A stretch of DNA of 64,000 nt from Sporobolomyces roseus (GCA_016617785.1 JADILM010000005.1:1116001-1180000), one strand, 5' to 3'. Shown: positions 48,582-60,677, counted from the stretch's first letter. The notes: generated by a model not told the origin, from the letters alone. Program-made: numbers and translations.

Positions 48582-50647
48582 TCACCGTCGAAGACTCGAG
48601 GTCAAGCTTTTTTGCTCACTTGCCAGGTTCCATCTGAATCCAAAGTCGTCGACGAAATAGCGGAACCATAAATCTAGAGCGTTGTCGACCCTGGTTTTTT
48701 CCTTCCCTTCGCCCAATTTAGAGTACAGAACTTCCTCAAGCGAGATGGCAGGCGGCTTTGCCTGCGCGTTGACGAGTGAGATCCGTCTGCCTGAGCTGGT
48801 CTGCCAAGATGGCGGGCAGTCTTGCTTGATCTCGAGTAGCTGATAGCGAGAGGAATGAGCCGACGAGTTCATATGTCACTAGCGAGGAGCATGAGACTCA
48901 CAAAAGTTTTGAGATTCTCTTGCTGCTTCGCGATGTCGGAGAGAGACCTTCTAGCTTGTAAGCTCGCCTTGATCGTCGAGGCGTCGCTTGGAATCTGAGC
49001 GCGACAGTTGGCCTCCCTTTCCTCCAGTTCGACCGACAAGAGCATGATCAGAGCCTTCTTGCTGGCCTTCGCTTCTTGAGCTTCAGCTTGAAGAGTTCGA
49101 AGCAAATCCAAGCGGGAGAATTCTTTCTGCGGATTGATGATCGAGTCGTAAATCTTGTCACCCCGCTCTCGACGTCTTTTGAGGGCGATCGATGTGGGTA
49201 CCTGAGGATGCTCATATCAGTAGAAGCTACGTCCAGAGAAGAGAGAGAAAATGGTACGCTTGTGTCAAATTCGCCAGAGCTCCGACTTTCACTTTCCTCA
49301 GGGGCTCCTCGTTCAAGGTGCGAGACTCTTCGGAAGTAATCTGCGACCAGTGTAAGCCATCGGAGGGGGTATTGCGAAAGAAGTTTCGTTGCCGATTTCC
49401 AGCGGTCGATTTGTGCCAAGGTCGAGGTTGAAGTCTCTCCAGGTGGAACGAGTTCAAGGAGAAGTTCCACAACTGAAGAAGCGAATGGCGAAAATGTAGG
49501 ACCTTCTTGGGTTGGATCTGGTGAACTTGCGTACTCGGCGAAAAGCGAGAGAAGCTGTGACGTTAAAAAGTCAGTTTACTCGCCTGCTTTTGACAATGCT
49601 GGCGGACTCACTCGTCCTTTAAACCATATCAAAGCCTTCGGTGGCAAGATATCGAGGGTCTCAATGAAGAAATCGAGTTGATGCGTGTCCTTCTCGAATC
49701 TCGGGAACCGAATCGAACCATAACTTGCGGCGATCCATCGAGGAGCTTTAGTAGCGAATTCCAGTCTTGCGTTCTAAGACGATGTTGAGCCTATCAGCTT
49801 AAAGGTTCCTCCCATCTACAAGACCTGAAGCGGACTCACCCAGATTGTCGGGAAAGGCGTGAGTTCCTTCGGAGTAAAACAGATACCAGCCTTCTCCCTT
49901 TCTTCCTTCTCACGACCACGCTCGAAGTGACGAGTTCGGGGTCGTCCGAGAGCGCTCGCCCACGCAGCATGTTGATCGAGGAGGAAGAAACGTTCAAGAA
50001 TCGATATGTACCTTTGATATTCCAGTTTCGTAATATCCGGGAATTCGTGTTCGTGTTCGCTGTCAAGATGATCGATTACATCGTTGCTCTTCGTACGCGT
50101 GGTGGTCCAGGTACAATTCGGCTGAAGGCATCGGATTTCGACGACTCTGCTTTTGCCGGGGAAACTTGCGGTTCGGGAGTTGGGATTTGCCGGAATGGAG
50201 GAGGAGTAGGTTCGCTCTTGGGCTTGTAAGGGATGACCGGAATCGGGGTAGGTGGAACAGCCTGATCGATAGCGTCATTAGAGTGGAATTCGCAAAATTC
50301 GAGAGGTCACTCACTTGACGAGACTTTGCGAGCGTAACAAGCTTGACACCCTCCTCTAGTCTGTTCATCTCGGCCCAAACCTTTGCGCCATCCGCTTCCC
50401 TCGTCTTTCGATCCAGATCCTCCCGGTTGAGTGATGAACCGACTCGAGCTGGCGATTCTGAATGGAGGAATCTCGAGACTTGTGACTGGAGGTCCAAGGT
50501 AGTCGATAGGATCTGCTTGGAGCTCGCTAAAAGCGAGGAAGAGAGTGCTGCTAGCCTGTTGAAGGTGTCGTCGCTGTCTAGTGATGAAGATGAAGTTGTG
50601 GAAGGTGAAGGCGGAGAGGGAGGACGTTTCGAGGTACTGGAAGACAT
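48582..50647 (-). CDS. Unrecognised protein (paralogue 2) with conserved N-terminal helix
   Basis: ATG at 50647 (MSSSTSKRPPSPPSPSTTSS). The region RLAALSSSLLASSKQILSTT, DLQSQVSRFLHS and VWAEMNRLEEGVKLVTLAKS parallels residues 145-215 of the 46601-48175 gene. After a Pro-rich linker (VIPYKPKSEPTPPP), several further exons give mostly helical text with no family match: RWIAASYGSIRFPRFEKD, FFIETLDILPPKALIWFKGR, VELLLELVPPGETSTS, SRLDLLRTLQAEAQEAKASK and LDLWFRYFVDDFGFRWNLAS near the end. Exon borders are approximate and about eight introns are needed. Stop complementary to 48582-48584. The second half could be a separate gene, but the reading frames join well through normal introns. Confidence 0.55.
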
Positions 50648-51096
50648 ATTGAGACCTTACTGAGTAAACACGGGCACCTGATAGACGAGAGAGGTCGTGA
50701 GCCGGCGTGTTCGCTCATTCTGAGATCAAAACAAACACTTGAGACGGACGCACCAAATCGACTCGATGAACACTAGGTGATATCGTACTCGCTCTCCAAA
50801 GATAACTGGATCGATTTGTAAGGGAGAGATGGTCGACGGTAGCGAGCAAACGAAAGAAACGCAGACTCGATTTTGCTCAATAATAGCGGAATGCGTTTCG
50901 CATCATTGCTCGTTCTCTCATGGGATATCATCGCCGATGCGAGCTAGAATAGAAGAATTGCAGCAGGTTACAAGGAAGAACGTCAAGAGATGATTGCGAG
51001 GGGACCAAGAAGGGACATGTAAAGTAAGGGAAAGAACGAAAAGATTGTGAACAGCGAGCGAAAGAGTGTGGATTCGGCATCTGATGGCGACGTCCT
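50648..51096. other. Gap between paralogue 2 and calcineurin B
   Basis: About 450 bp holding the promoter of the unrecognised gene and the 3' UTR of the calcineurin B gene. No gene or RNA was seen. Confidence 0.4.
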
Positions 51097-52464
51097 TCAC
51101 CACATATCTGTAAAGGTACACCGTCAAAGAGGCGATCAGTGAATGCTCAACTCGTCTTGAACGGGATCGAACCTCACCTTCGAGAGTCTATTTGAATCAC
51201 AACGAAACATTCGACATCATCAGCTCCCCTCCCGACATAGAGCAAGAGAGAGAGAGAGTAGTAGTCGACTCACCATTTGTTTAGCGATATCCGTCGACGC
51301 AACCATATCTTTAAACTCATCAAAACTTAATTTCCCATCCCCATCTTGATCAGCTTCCATCATAGCTACGTTCACTCACCAAACTCTCAAAACATCAGCT
51401 CTCAGTTCTTTCTGATTGTTCTCTCCAGCTCGAGCAGGAAGAGAGGGGGAGTGACAACGTACTTTTATCAACTATTTGTTGTAATTGTTGATCCTTCAAA
51501 TTACTTCCTACCATAGCCTTTACACACTCTCTCTCATACACAATCAGCACTCCGAAAAAGGAAGTGAGAGAGAGAGAAGTAAAGCTTACTTTGAGTACCA
51601 AAAACAATTCACCATTTGAAATAAACCCATCTCGATCCATATCATACACTTTAAACGCAACTAATCCCCGTTCACAAAACTCGAACTCATCAGGTCACAC
51701 GAATCGAGGAGGGCGAGGAAAGAAAGGAGGGAGGGAGGGAGAAGAGAGAAAAGAGAGAGAGAGAAAACGAACATTTCAATTTCTCGTCCCTTTCACCACG
51801 GGAACTGAATGCAGAGAGTCCCGCAACGAATTCATGGAAATCTACTGATCCCGAACCACTGTTACGAACGAATCGAGTCCCGAAGGTCCGGGGGAGTCAG
51901 TTCTACCTCAAAAATAGATCTCTTCCCATCTCCCATCTCCCTCTTTCCGCTCTACTGCCAGCTGACCGCTTCGCGAAAAGATAGTGCGTATAAATTTGAG
52001 TGTACAAGACACTTACTCTTCATCGAAAATAGCAATCATTCGATGCGCCAAAGGGTTGGTCGCGATTTGTGGAATTTGTAAGAACTCGTCTTTCGATAAA
52101 GATCCTGAACCGTCTTTGTCTAATTTCATGAATCGTTTCTTGAGTCGTTGAATCTCGGGTGCCGAGACTACTCATTGTGAGCGGATCCGGGGAGAGAGGA
52201 AGGCAGAGGAGAGGAGAGTTAGGAAGTGGGGTGAGAGAATTGTAGGGAGGGACGGAGGGCGCGTGGGAGAGGGGGAAGGAAGGATAGTGAGGAGTGGGGA
52301 TTTGTTAGAGATAGAAAGTGTGAGGAGTGAGTTGGGATGAAGAATAGTTGAGCGAGAAATCATGCGTCAGCGAAAGAAGACCAAACCCTTTCTTAACAAG
52401 AAGGATGCGTACAGTTTGTAGTCTTTTCCATATCCTCCAAGATTTGTGATTGACCTGCACCCAT
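51097..52464 (-). CDS. CNB1: Calcineurin regulatory subunit B
   Basis: The Ca2+-binding subunit of the Ca2+/calmodulin-dependent phosphatase calcineurin (stress response, cell wall, virulence in many fungi). ATG at 52464 gives [17 protein letters not shown], with Gly2 free for N-myristoylation. EF hands: [12 protein letters not shown], the next one around [16 protein letters not shown] (split), [12 protein letters not shown] and [12 protein letters not shown]; all carry the oxygen ligands at loop positions 1, 3, 5 and 12. [20 protein letters not shown] and [17 protein letters not shown] are typical. Small exons; the next-to-last is only 10 nt (51179-51188), and with it the end reads KQM-TLEDMW, which is the usual family ending. 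Stop complementary to 51097-51099. Confidence 0.94.
51179..51188 (-). other. 10-nt microexon of CNB1
   Basis: ACTCTCGAAG on the minus strand, between ...AAATAG and GTGAGG. It encodes T-L-E and one base of the next codon and rebuilds the conserved calcineurin B ending. Confidence 0.75.
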
Positions 52465-52900
52465 CTTTGATTGAAGAAGGGGTTGATGAGAGGGTTTTGC
52501 GAGGGGAGGGGGAAAAGAAAGGGAGTAAAGTCTGGACTGATTCAGGGGGTAAGAAGCGACTAGTGAGACTGATTCAAAGGTGGGAGAGACGCGCTTGAGG
52601 GATCTAAGAGAGTCGAGTAGTGGGAAAGAAGAGAGAAGGGATGCATCGATGATGAGAATCAACAGGTCAGCGATCACTGTGCCAAGTCGATAGATAGAAC
52701 GCTCGAGGGATTACTAGAGGGATAATGGAGCACTCACATGCGTCAATAGTCTGTTGTAGTGATATGTAGAAGAGAAGGAGACATGTTTGATGATTCACTC
52801 GCACTCGTCTCTTGCTTCCCTCTCCCATTCACTTATTCAACTCTAAAGCCGTCTGTACAACTCCTAACTAATCGAATCACTCTCCGAATAAGGGCTTCGA
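52465..52900. promoter_or_regulatory. Divergent promoter of CNB1 and RIC1
   Basis: A 436-bp gap between divergent start codons, with pyrimidine-rich stretches on the RIC1 side (CTTCCCTCTCCCATTCACTT). No specific site is recognised. Confidence 0.45.
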
Positions 52901-55900
52901 ATGTATTTCCCCTCTCCTCTACCTACTAGCCGATTATCGTATTCAACCTCTTTCACTCCCCTCGGTCCATCATCACAATCTCGTCCTTCAACTCCCTATC
53001 GAACTCCAGGTAGACCCAACAAAGGTAAGTTCTCGGGAGGCGGTTTGGGAGGAGTACAAGAAGAAGAAGGTGAACAAATTTTATCCATCACTACCTCTCA
53101 TAATAGAGTGTTATGGGCAGTACTAGGTAGAGAAGAATTCAGTGTGTGGGTAACTAGACCTAAAGTCGTATTGGCCAAATTGAAGAGGACTCCAATCTCA
53201 CTGAGGAATCATGGAAGTAATTCGACAATACATTTCAGAGGCCAGGATAGGATCGTAGTCACTACTACGAGTGGTCATACGTTGTTGTATGAGCTCCATA
53301 CGGCGAATGAGGATAAGCGGAAGAATGGAGTTTATGTATTACCGGGAGGAGAGAAAGCTAGAGAGGTTTGGCCGAGGGGCAGTGGTGAGGGGAGTACCGA
53401 ATTACAGGGAATCGTACTGAGGGGCGAGGGGGAGAGAAGTATACAAGTAGGGGATGGAGTCGGCTGGTGAGTATTCGCGATTTTCGAATCTCGTTTGCGA
53501 GATTGAGCTGATTTGAAGGTCACGAGTCCACAGCGTCTGCGTGACTACTTCAGACTTGTTCATCTCAGTTCTCGATCCTCCCTCACTCCGAATCATTCCA
53601 TTCCCATCCTCTGTCCCTTCATCTTCCCCCAGAACACCCACAACTCCTCTCCCCCGTCTCTCTCGATTCCCTTCGACTCTCTCCCTCAACCAACCCAATC
53701 CACCAAGTATGAGTAGGAGAGGGTCGGGCTGGGAAGGATTACCTACGAGTAATGGGGCAGGGGGAGAGAGTGAGGTAGTGGTAATGAGTGATTGGGATTG
53801 GTTAATCGGTCGAGACAAACAAGATGGTAACGCTTTCTCCCATCTACTCTTTCAACTCATTTCGTGGGACTCCCGACTGACTGGAAAAGATTGATTGAGC
53901 GTCGATTAGTGACCATCTCACAATTGATCGCGATCCCTTCATCCCTCGATCCTTCTTTCCTCGAACCCTCTCATAGAACTTCAAAACGATTCATCATGCT
54001 CACCTCTGACGGTCGAGCGTATCATGTCACCTGGGGTCCCTCCCTCTCCTCTTCAACTCCTCATTCTCCAGCTCCCTCATTCTCGACTTCCACACCCTCA
54101 AAGCCAACAAACAAACCGAACCCTTTCACTCCGGCTTACGAGAACGTTCTATTCGATTTAGGGGATGAGAAGAACTCGTTATTGAATGGAGAAGAAGAGA
54201 AGCGAGAGAATTGGGAGTGGAGCGGAGAGTGCTTTCATCCTTCCCCCCCATCAGGAGAGGAAGAGGAGGAATTCGAGAGGTTGCAAGAACTAGAGTTGGA
54301 TAAGGGAAGGGGAGCTAGTACTGCCACTCTCAATCTCAAAATGGATCTAATCGCGATCGGATGCGAAGAGTAAGTCCCACCTTTCCTTCTCCCTCCCTTC
54401 CTCCTTCTCACGAACTAATCCCCTTCCCTCTCCAGTGGAACAATCTCCGTTTATACTCTCTCCTCGTCCCCCACATTCTCTCACGTTCACTCACTCCTCT
54501 CTTCCCTCTCGGCAACCTCAACCACGCTCCTCACTTCAAGATGTACCTCACTCTCCTACACTTCTGACGGATTGGCTTTGGCGGTAGGGTGGGAGATGGG
54601 TTGGAGTATCTGGAGCGCGTTTGGGAAGTTATTGAGTTGGTGTACTAAAGATTCGGGGGGTGGGGGTTATGGGGTTGAGGGTGAATGGGGTCAAGGTTTT
54701 GAAGATCATTTCTTGAGAGGGGTCAAGGAACTGTTTTGGGGTCCAGGGGATTTGGAATTGTTTGTGTTGTGTCCTCCGCCAGTTCATCCGAAGAAGAAAC
54801 GTACGTTCTCTCTCTCTTTTTTTTACTTGAGATAACTCGAGAAACGGAGGCTGATCGGAAATGGATGGAGGTACAGCTCACGATGAACAATTGTTTGTTG
54901 TACCATTCGCAAAGAGTGCGGTTACTTCAGCTCATACTCCCGTACGTCTAAGCTTTCTTTACGTTTTCGAAAAGCCATCGACGTATTGAAGCTCTGTGAT
55001 ATCGTACAGGACAACACGAAGAACGCGTTCTTGCAAATGGATGATCGGGTGTTGGTTTATCGAGGAGCAGATCAACCTGATATGTCGATCATTAATCCAG
55101 AATCCGATGTTTGGCAACATATCAAAGTGAGCCTTTCTCTCTCGCTTCCTCCTCTCTTTTCTTGACTCATTTTCGCTCATTCTCTTTCAGATTCCATCAA
55201 CTTACATCGCATCCCAACATCCGATTCGCTACGCCTCGATCTCTTCAGACGCTCGATTGATCGCCGTAGCAGGTAGACGAGGGTTGACGCATTACAACGC
55301 TTTGAGTGGTCGATGGAAACTGTTTGAGAGGGAAGCAGAGGAAGAGGACATTCGAGTGGTTGGAGGGATGTGTTGGTGGGGTAGTTTACTCATCGTCGGT
55401 TGTCAAGTCGGAGGTGAAACGGGTCAATACGAGGTGAGCACTCTGTCTTCTCAACTCGATCGACTCTAGCTGACCAGTTCGAGCGAATTCTCAGTTGAGA
55501 TTGTTCTCACGAGATCAACCCCTCTCTATCTCCTCAACCTTGTTCACCTATCCACTCTCATCCGAGCCTCTCGTACTTTCGATCTTCGAAGGATCTTCGC
55601 TACTCGTCTACACGGCAGATAATACTTTCTATCATTTCTTGATCAGACAACCTACGAAAGGAGTTGCATCGGCTAGGTTGAGAATGTGTGGGAGTATTGG
55701 ATTCGAGGGAGTTGTAGAGGAACCGAGGAAAGTTAGAGGGTTGAGTTGGCTAGTCCCTAAGAGTCAACAACGTGCGTCCACCTCTCGCTTGTCTCCTTTC
55801 TCGAGCACGAGAGGCTGATGATAAGTAGAGATCGGTGCACAGGTTTCGGAGATCCCGCCGATGATTTGAACGTCGCAACCATAATTTTCCTGATCTCAGG

Positions 55901-57354
55901 CCGACTCGTCCTCCTCCGACCTCGAAGAGCGGCATCACAAGAAGTCAAATACGATCTCCAACTCCTCTCTTCCTCGATCGAATTCTTTTGGACTGCTCAT
56001 TTGAGCGGGATCGGAACGCTCGAAAACAGTTTGTGGGGATGGGATGGGAAGAAAGTGAGGGTTTGGTTGGATGCTTTGACTATTGAGAAAGTCAGGGTTG
56101 ATAGGAAGAGGGATGCGTATGAGAGCGTAAACGAGAGTGTCGGGATCGATTTAGATTTCTATCCTTTAGGTGAGCAGAATGTCCTTTCAGAATCGTTGAT
56201 CTTGTCATGATGCTGATATTGTATCGACGATCTCGCTCACAGCTGTGCTGATGGAGAAAGGGATCATCGTCGGAGTCGATCAGGAGATCAATTTAAGAAG
56301 AACACTCGATTTCGCTCTCTTCCGAACTATCACTACCGTACGTCTCGGCTACTCAGCATCGTGGCGAGCTCATGCTGATATCTAAGGCAATACAGACGCA
56401 TCTCTTCATTCATCACATCCTCCGGTTCCATCTCACTCGAAATCAACGAAAAGAAGCCGTCCTCTTCGCTTCACATTACCAAAACCTCGTCTACTTCTCT
56501 CACGCACTCGAGATCCTCCTGCACGGTGTGCTTGAAGACGAAGCCGATGCTGCCGCTGCCTCTCCCTCGACAAAACAAGTTACGAACGGATTCGAAGAGG
56601 AAGAAGACGGAGTTCTACCGAGAGTAGTCGAGTTCTTGGATCACTTCGATGAGTGTCTACAGGTCGTCGTGAACTGTGCGAGGAAGACTGAGGTGGCGAG
56701 ATGGGAATTCCTGTTTAACGTTGTTGGGAAACCGAGGGATTTGTTTGAGGTGAGTCTCATCTATTCTTCTCTATCGATGTGAGGGCTAGCTGACATCGAT
56801 CTATGAGAGCAGAAATGCATCTCGGCAGGATTCCTCAAGGTAGCTGCTTCATATCTGCTAGTCCTGCACAATCTCGAACCGGTCGAACAGAGCAGTAAAG
56901 ATACGGTTCGATTGCTCACAACAGCGATGGAGGCCGGTGATTGGACTGTGAGTCCTTCTCACTCTCTCCTTCCGATTCGGCGCTGATTCGAGTCCGTTTC
57001 GATTCCAGCTCTGTCGAGAACTACTTCGATTCTTGTATTCCCTCGATCGGACAGGTCTCATCCTTCGTGCGGCGCTCAGCGAGAGTAAGCTTTCGATTCC
57101 TGCCTACTCAGTATACGCAGCATTGACAGTAGCAGTATCGTAACCTCGCAGGTTCAGCGCTTCCAAACCTATTCCCAACTTCCCTCACTCCCGATCCTCG
57201 ACGAGTCGTCTCTTCTCCCGCTCCTCCGACGTCCTTTGCGCCGACAAGCGCGCCTCATCTGAAGACTGCTGCTGGACAGAGGAATCCATCAATGCCGCCT
57301 CAGCAAAGAAACGGGAGAGAAGGGTTTGAGAGGCTGATGGAAAAGATTACTTGA
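52901..57354 (+). CDS. RIC1: RIC1-like Rab6/Ypt6 GEF subunit
   Basis: With RGP1 it forms the guanine-nucleotide exchange factor for the Golgi Rab Ypt6/Rab6. ATG at 52901 (MYFPSPLPTSRLSYSTSFTP). The N-terminal beta-propeller part has SITTSHNRVLWAVLGREEFS and VWVTRPKVVLAKLKRTPISL, typical of Ric1, with further propeller blades through about 56200 (for example LLYELHTANEDKRKNG, ALAVGWEMGWSIWSAFGKLL, LIAVAGRRGLTHYNALSGRW). The C-terminal RIC1 domain has HLFIHHILRFHLTRNQRKEA, LFASHYQNLVYFSHALEILL, VVEFLDHFDECLQVVVNCAR and SAGFLKVAASYLLVLHNLEP. About thirteen exons. It ends FERLMEKIT with TGA at 57352-57354. About 1,250 residues, normal for the family. Confidence 0.9.
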
Positions 57355-57935
57355 TTGAATTGCATGGTGTAGACTAGATCATGGTAGTACAGGTTTGTTG
57401 TCATTATTATCGATTCCTGGGATGATCGAACACTCTTACTTCGATTGACGAGAGGATAAGAGAGCGAAAACGCAGAGTTGAGAATTCAGCGTCTCGAGCT
57501 GTTTTGCACTTGTTCCATGAAAGGATTTGATGTGTATCTCAGCGACGTCGGATCGTTGGAACAGAGCTCTTGAACGAGACTTGCAGTCCGAGATACTGGT
57601 GAGAGAATGCGATTTCTACTCTTTCTCCTTTTCACTTCACCTCGAATCCTCAAACTCGGCTCGAACGCTTCTCGACCACCTCGATATACTTCAAGTGACC
57701 TTCTAAAGCTCTCACAATTTCCCCCACCTCCTCCCGTTTCTCTCTCCTTCTTCTCCAACCCTTCATCTCTTAAGCACACCCCTCGTCCACGTCTTTCTCT
57801 CAAGAGTCCGCAGAACATCTCGAGACTTAGTCAAAGGTACTCTGAGGCTTATCTGTGAGTCTCCACTGCTCCATCCGCTCCTCGAGCTGTACTGAACTCG
57901 AATCTTCTCCTCAGCTCTCCTCCCTTCTGCTCGAA
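57355..57935. other. RIC1 3' flank and left edge of F-box block B
   Basis: The part from about 57600 resembles the reverse complement of 40770-41090 (block A), so the block edge lies near 57600. A likely 5' UTR intron of F3-B runs from GTGAGT at 57855 to CTCAG just before 57916. No other gene. Confidence 0.55.
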
Positions 57936-59072
57936 ATGATCCCAATTCTTCCTCCTGAACTCGTTTACCACATCCTCGAGTCATCCACCTTTCCTGCCGC
58001 CGATCTCACACGAATCGCTCGATCTTCTCGCATCCTTCTCCCGCTCGCTCGCAAATTACTCTACCGTTCAGTTCAAGTTTACTTCGATAAAGGCGTGGGC
58101 TACGTATTCCTCATCCCCGGCCAGTCGTTGCCATTGGCATGGATGCTTCGTCAAGCTCATGGAGGCCAGGCTACAGCGAAGGAACACTCTGCGGCATTCG
58201 CAAAACTCCTTTCGAACCCTCTTCTTTCGCCCTTGGTCAAAACGTTTCATATCTACGCCGAAATTGGCGCCTCACAGGCAGACAGCACTGCGCTACTCAA
58301 CGACGCACTCCTCGGCTGCTCAAACCTTGAAGTCCTGGTTTGCTCGAGTTGGCACTGGGATCCATCGCAGTTGGCGATGACCGTGGCAGAAGTCAAGCGC
58401 GACAGGTTGAAGAGGGGACAGACGACGGAGCTACAAGTTCACCTCGAGGTAACTACGATGGGATTCCGACATCAAATGGATCCGCTTGATTTGCCGTTGT
58501 CGAGTTTCGGAGCCGAAGACCTCGATTATCGTTTCGCTGCAAACTACCTTGCGAGTTCGACCACCTCCTTACGAGGACTCAGTGTCAATTCGAAAGACAT
58601 GCACCTCTACCAAGACTTCCTGAACATCAGTACCCTCTCCCTTCATCAGCATGCCGATTTTTCGCTCCAGGACGCTCAAAAACTGCTAACGACAGCCCTT
58701 CACTTTAAACATCTCAACACTCTACTATGGAGTAGTTCCGTACTTCGACATACAATGGCTGTCCCTGTTTGGGTTCTACATCGACTGCCTTCTACGATTC
58801 AGTTCCTATCGCTGAAGAACAGCTTCTCACTCGATCAGGCTGTTCAACTCGCCAACGCTCTTTCGGAGGACACATCTCTCCAACAGCTCAACGTCATCGC
58901 TATCTCGTCAAGCGCAGATGCTGCTGAAATCGATAAGCCCAAGGACATTTGTCGCAGGAAGGGCGTCAAGCTTCCTATCGGAGAAAAGTGGAACGTTTGG
59001 GATTATCTCTGTACGTCAAGCTTCTACACTTATTGCCCAAGATCGATACTTACTTGCCCTCGTCTTGAGTAG
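57936..59072 (+). CDS. F-box gene F3, copy B (intact)
   Basis: Likely SCF ubiquitin-ligase substrate adaptor. The ATG at 57936 opens the F-box MIPILPPELVYHILESSTFP, AADLTRIARSSRILLPLARK, LLYRSVQVY, followed by LRR-like text (SNLEVLVCSSWHWDPSQLA, LRGLSVNSKDMHLYQDFLNI, STLSLHQHADFSLQDAQKLL, LQQLNVIAISSS) and the family ending CRRKGVKLPIGEKWNVWDYL. A GTACGT donor at about 59013 follows this motif; splicing to the AG at 59071-59072 would make a TAG stop at once, while without splicing the frame also ends with that same TAG (59070-59072). So the protein is about 360 or 378 residues. The gene body is nearly identical to the broken copy at 39632-40767. Confidence 0.82.
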   Translation: MIPILPPELVYHILESSTFPAADLTRIARSSRILLPLARKLLYRSVQVYFDKGVGYVFLIPGQSLPLAWMLRQAHGGQATAKEHSAAFAKLLSNPLLSPLVKTFHIYAEIGASQADSTALLNDALLGCSNLEVLVCSSWHWDPSQLAMTVAEVKRDRLKRGQTTELQVHLEVTTMGFRHQMDPLDLPLSSFGAEDLDYRFAANYLASSTTSLRGLSVNSKDMHLYQDFLNISTLSLHQHADFSLQDAQKLLTTALHFKHLNTLLWSSSVLRHTMAVPVWVLHRLPSTIQFLSLKNSFSLDQAVQLANALSEDTSLQQLNVIAISSSADAAEIDKPKDICRRKGVKLPIGEKWNVWDYLCTSSFYTYCPRSILTCPRLE

Positions 59073-59908
59073 AGGCTCGAAAGCTGAAACGTCGGAAGAA
59101 TCGTTTGAAATCGCTTGAAGTCGAAATCGTTTGTAAATTGCACTTACATCTGTGCCTTCTCTCTAGTCAAGCTCAAGGTAGCTCACTCTTGCGAGCAACG
59201 AGACTGCCACGAGAAGACAGAGCGCTCAATCAAATCGAAAGGCTCTCGGCGAGAGAATGATTATTCTGTCGCTGGTTCTCTTGTACCACAAGCTTCCGAG
59301 CAAAGTATCTCCCAGAATTGTCAAGCAACAGCATCTAAACGGCGTACGCGCAGCTTTCAGTGCTCAACGGAATTGCGAGGATTCGATTCGAACGAATTCA
59401 GCGAAGACGCGAAGAGAGACTAGCGAAGATTGAGCACTCGCTGTCAATGCTGACGAAGACGATCGGTCATGTAGCGCATGGCTGACCGTCGCGGCGGAAG
59501 CGAGCAGATCTATAGATAGTCGCAGATTGCGAAACATCGAGACAGAAATCTCGGAGTTGCCGTCCTCGTTGCGGAACCGCTCTTTGTTGCTCCTCTCGCG
59601 CTGCCTCACTAACTGGGCGAGATATAGAGTAACGAGGGGCGCCACAGACAGCAGAGTGTCGGACACTCAGTGTGAATCGCACAAACTACTCTTGATTCGC
59701 CTGACTCTTTCTACATGTCTTCCTCTTTCGTCTAATAGTCTTCCTTTCCTCGCCTCCGAGCTCAGTGATACATCGGTACTACTCCTTTGCTCTCCCGAGC
59801 GCTCTGAAAATCCCAACGAAACAGCGACGTGAAAAGCGCGATTAACGTTGTTTGCGATCAGTACGAGAGAAGGACGCGAGAAGCTGACTTACTTGATACA
59901 TTGCTCAC
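59073..59908. other. Spacer between F3-B and F2-B
   Basis: The first 150-250 bp align with the 3' flank of F3-A. From about 59300 on no gene, repeat or RNA is recognised. The ARB1-tail copy present at this place in block A is absent here. Confidence 0.5.
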
Positions 59909-60677
59909 TCAAGCTAGAGCCAACCGGATTCCTCGCTTCTGACAGTCCTCTCGAAGTTGCATAGAATCTTCTCCCCTCGATCGAGTCTTGAGCGTTTTGA
60001 TTCCGGTCGAGAGAGGGAAACTTTAACCGAGCTTGACGAGGGTGTCGATGCTGACTTTGGCGTTGATTGATAGCGTGGTAATCTAGCGGGATAGTAGGCG
60101 ACGATTCGAGAAGTAGAAAGGATCACATCGAGAATTGGGCAGGGAGAACCGGAAATGCTGGCAAGTTCAAAGGTTGACGAGGAGGAGAGGGAGTCGTGCA
60201 GGCGGCGAAGGGGTTTGACGAGCGGCTTACGCCTCGGCTGAGGCTTATCTCGAGGAGTCATTGCGTGAAGCTCGAGAGTTTTGATTGAAGTGAACTTGTC
60301 GAGAGTGAAGTCGCCAGAAACAGAACACTGGAATTGGACAGAGTGTATCGAGAGACAGACTCGGCTGAGCACTGCTGCGAGACAGTAAAGTTGTGCGCAG
60401 TGGCTTTGAGATGAGGGTGTTGTTCGAGCGTTCGGAGGTACAGAAGGAATCGATAGAGAGCTTCGTAGCGGGCAACAGTCGATCTCCGTGGTACAGCCAG
60501 ATCCGACGGCTCGCTCGAGTTGTATACTCGAATATCGACGTCGAGATTGCGATGTAGGAGGGGTTGAGCGATGTCGAGAAGCGGTTTCGAGACGAAACCA
60601 ACAAGAGGCGAGAGTTCTTTAGTCGTCTGCCGTGTCGAGGATCATTTGGAGAACGTCGAAGGGAAGTGATAGAGGCA
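59909..60677 (-). pseudogene. F-box gene F2, copy B (degenerate)
   Basis: Homologue of 37128-38186 in inverted orientation. The ATG at 60677 opens MPLSLPFDVLQMILDTADD and meets TAA (complementary to 60619-60621) where copy A continues, followed by a frame change. Further parts are recognisable in scattered frames: TSIKTLELHAMTPRDK against AIQTLELHAATSRR in copy A, SISGSPCPILDVILS, the segment matching INAKTNIDTLV, and DCQKRGIRLALA before the TGA complementary to 59909-59911. Several lesions, so no functional protein is expected. Confidence 0.85.
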
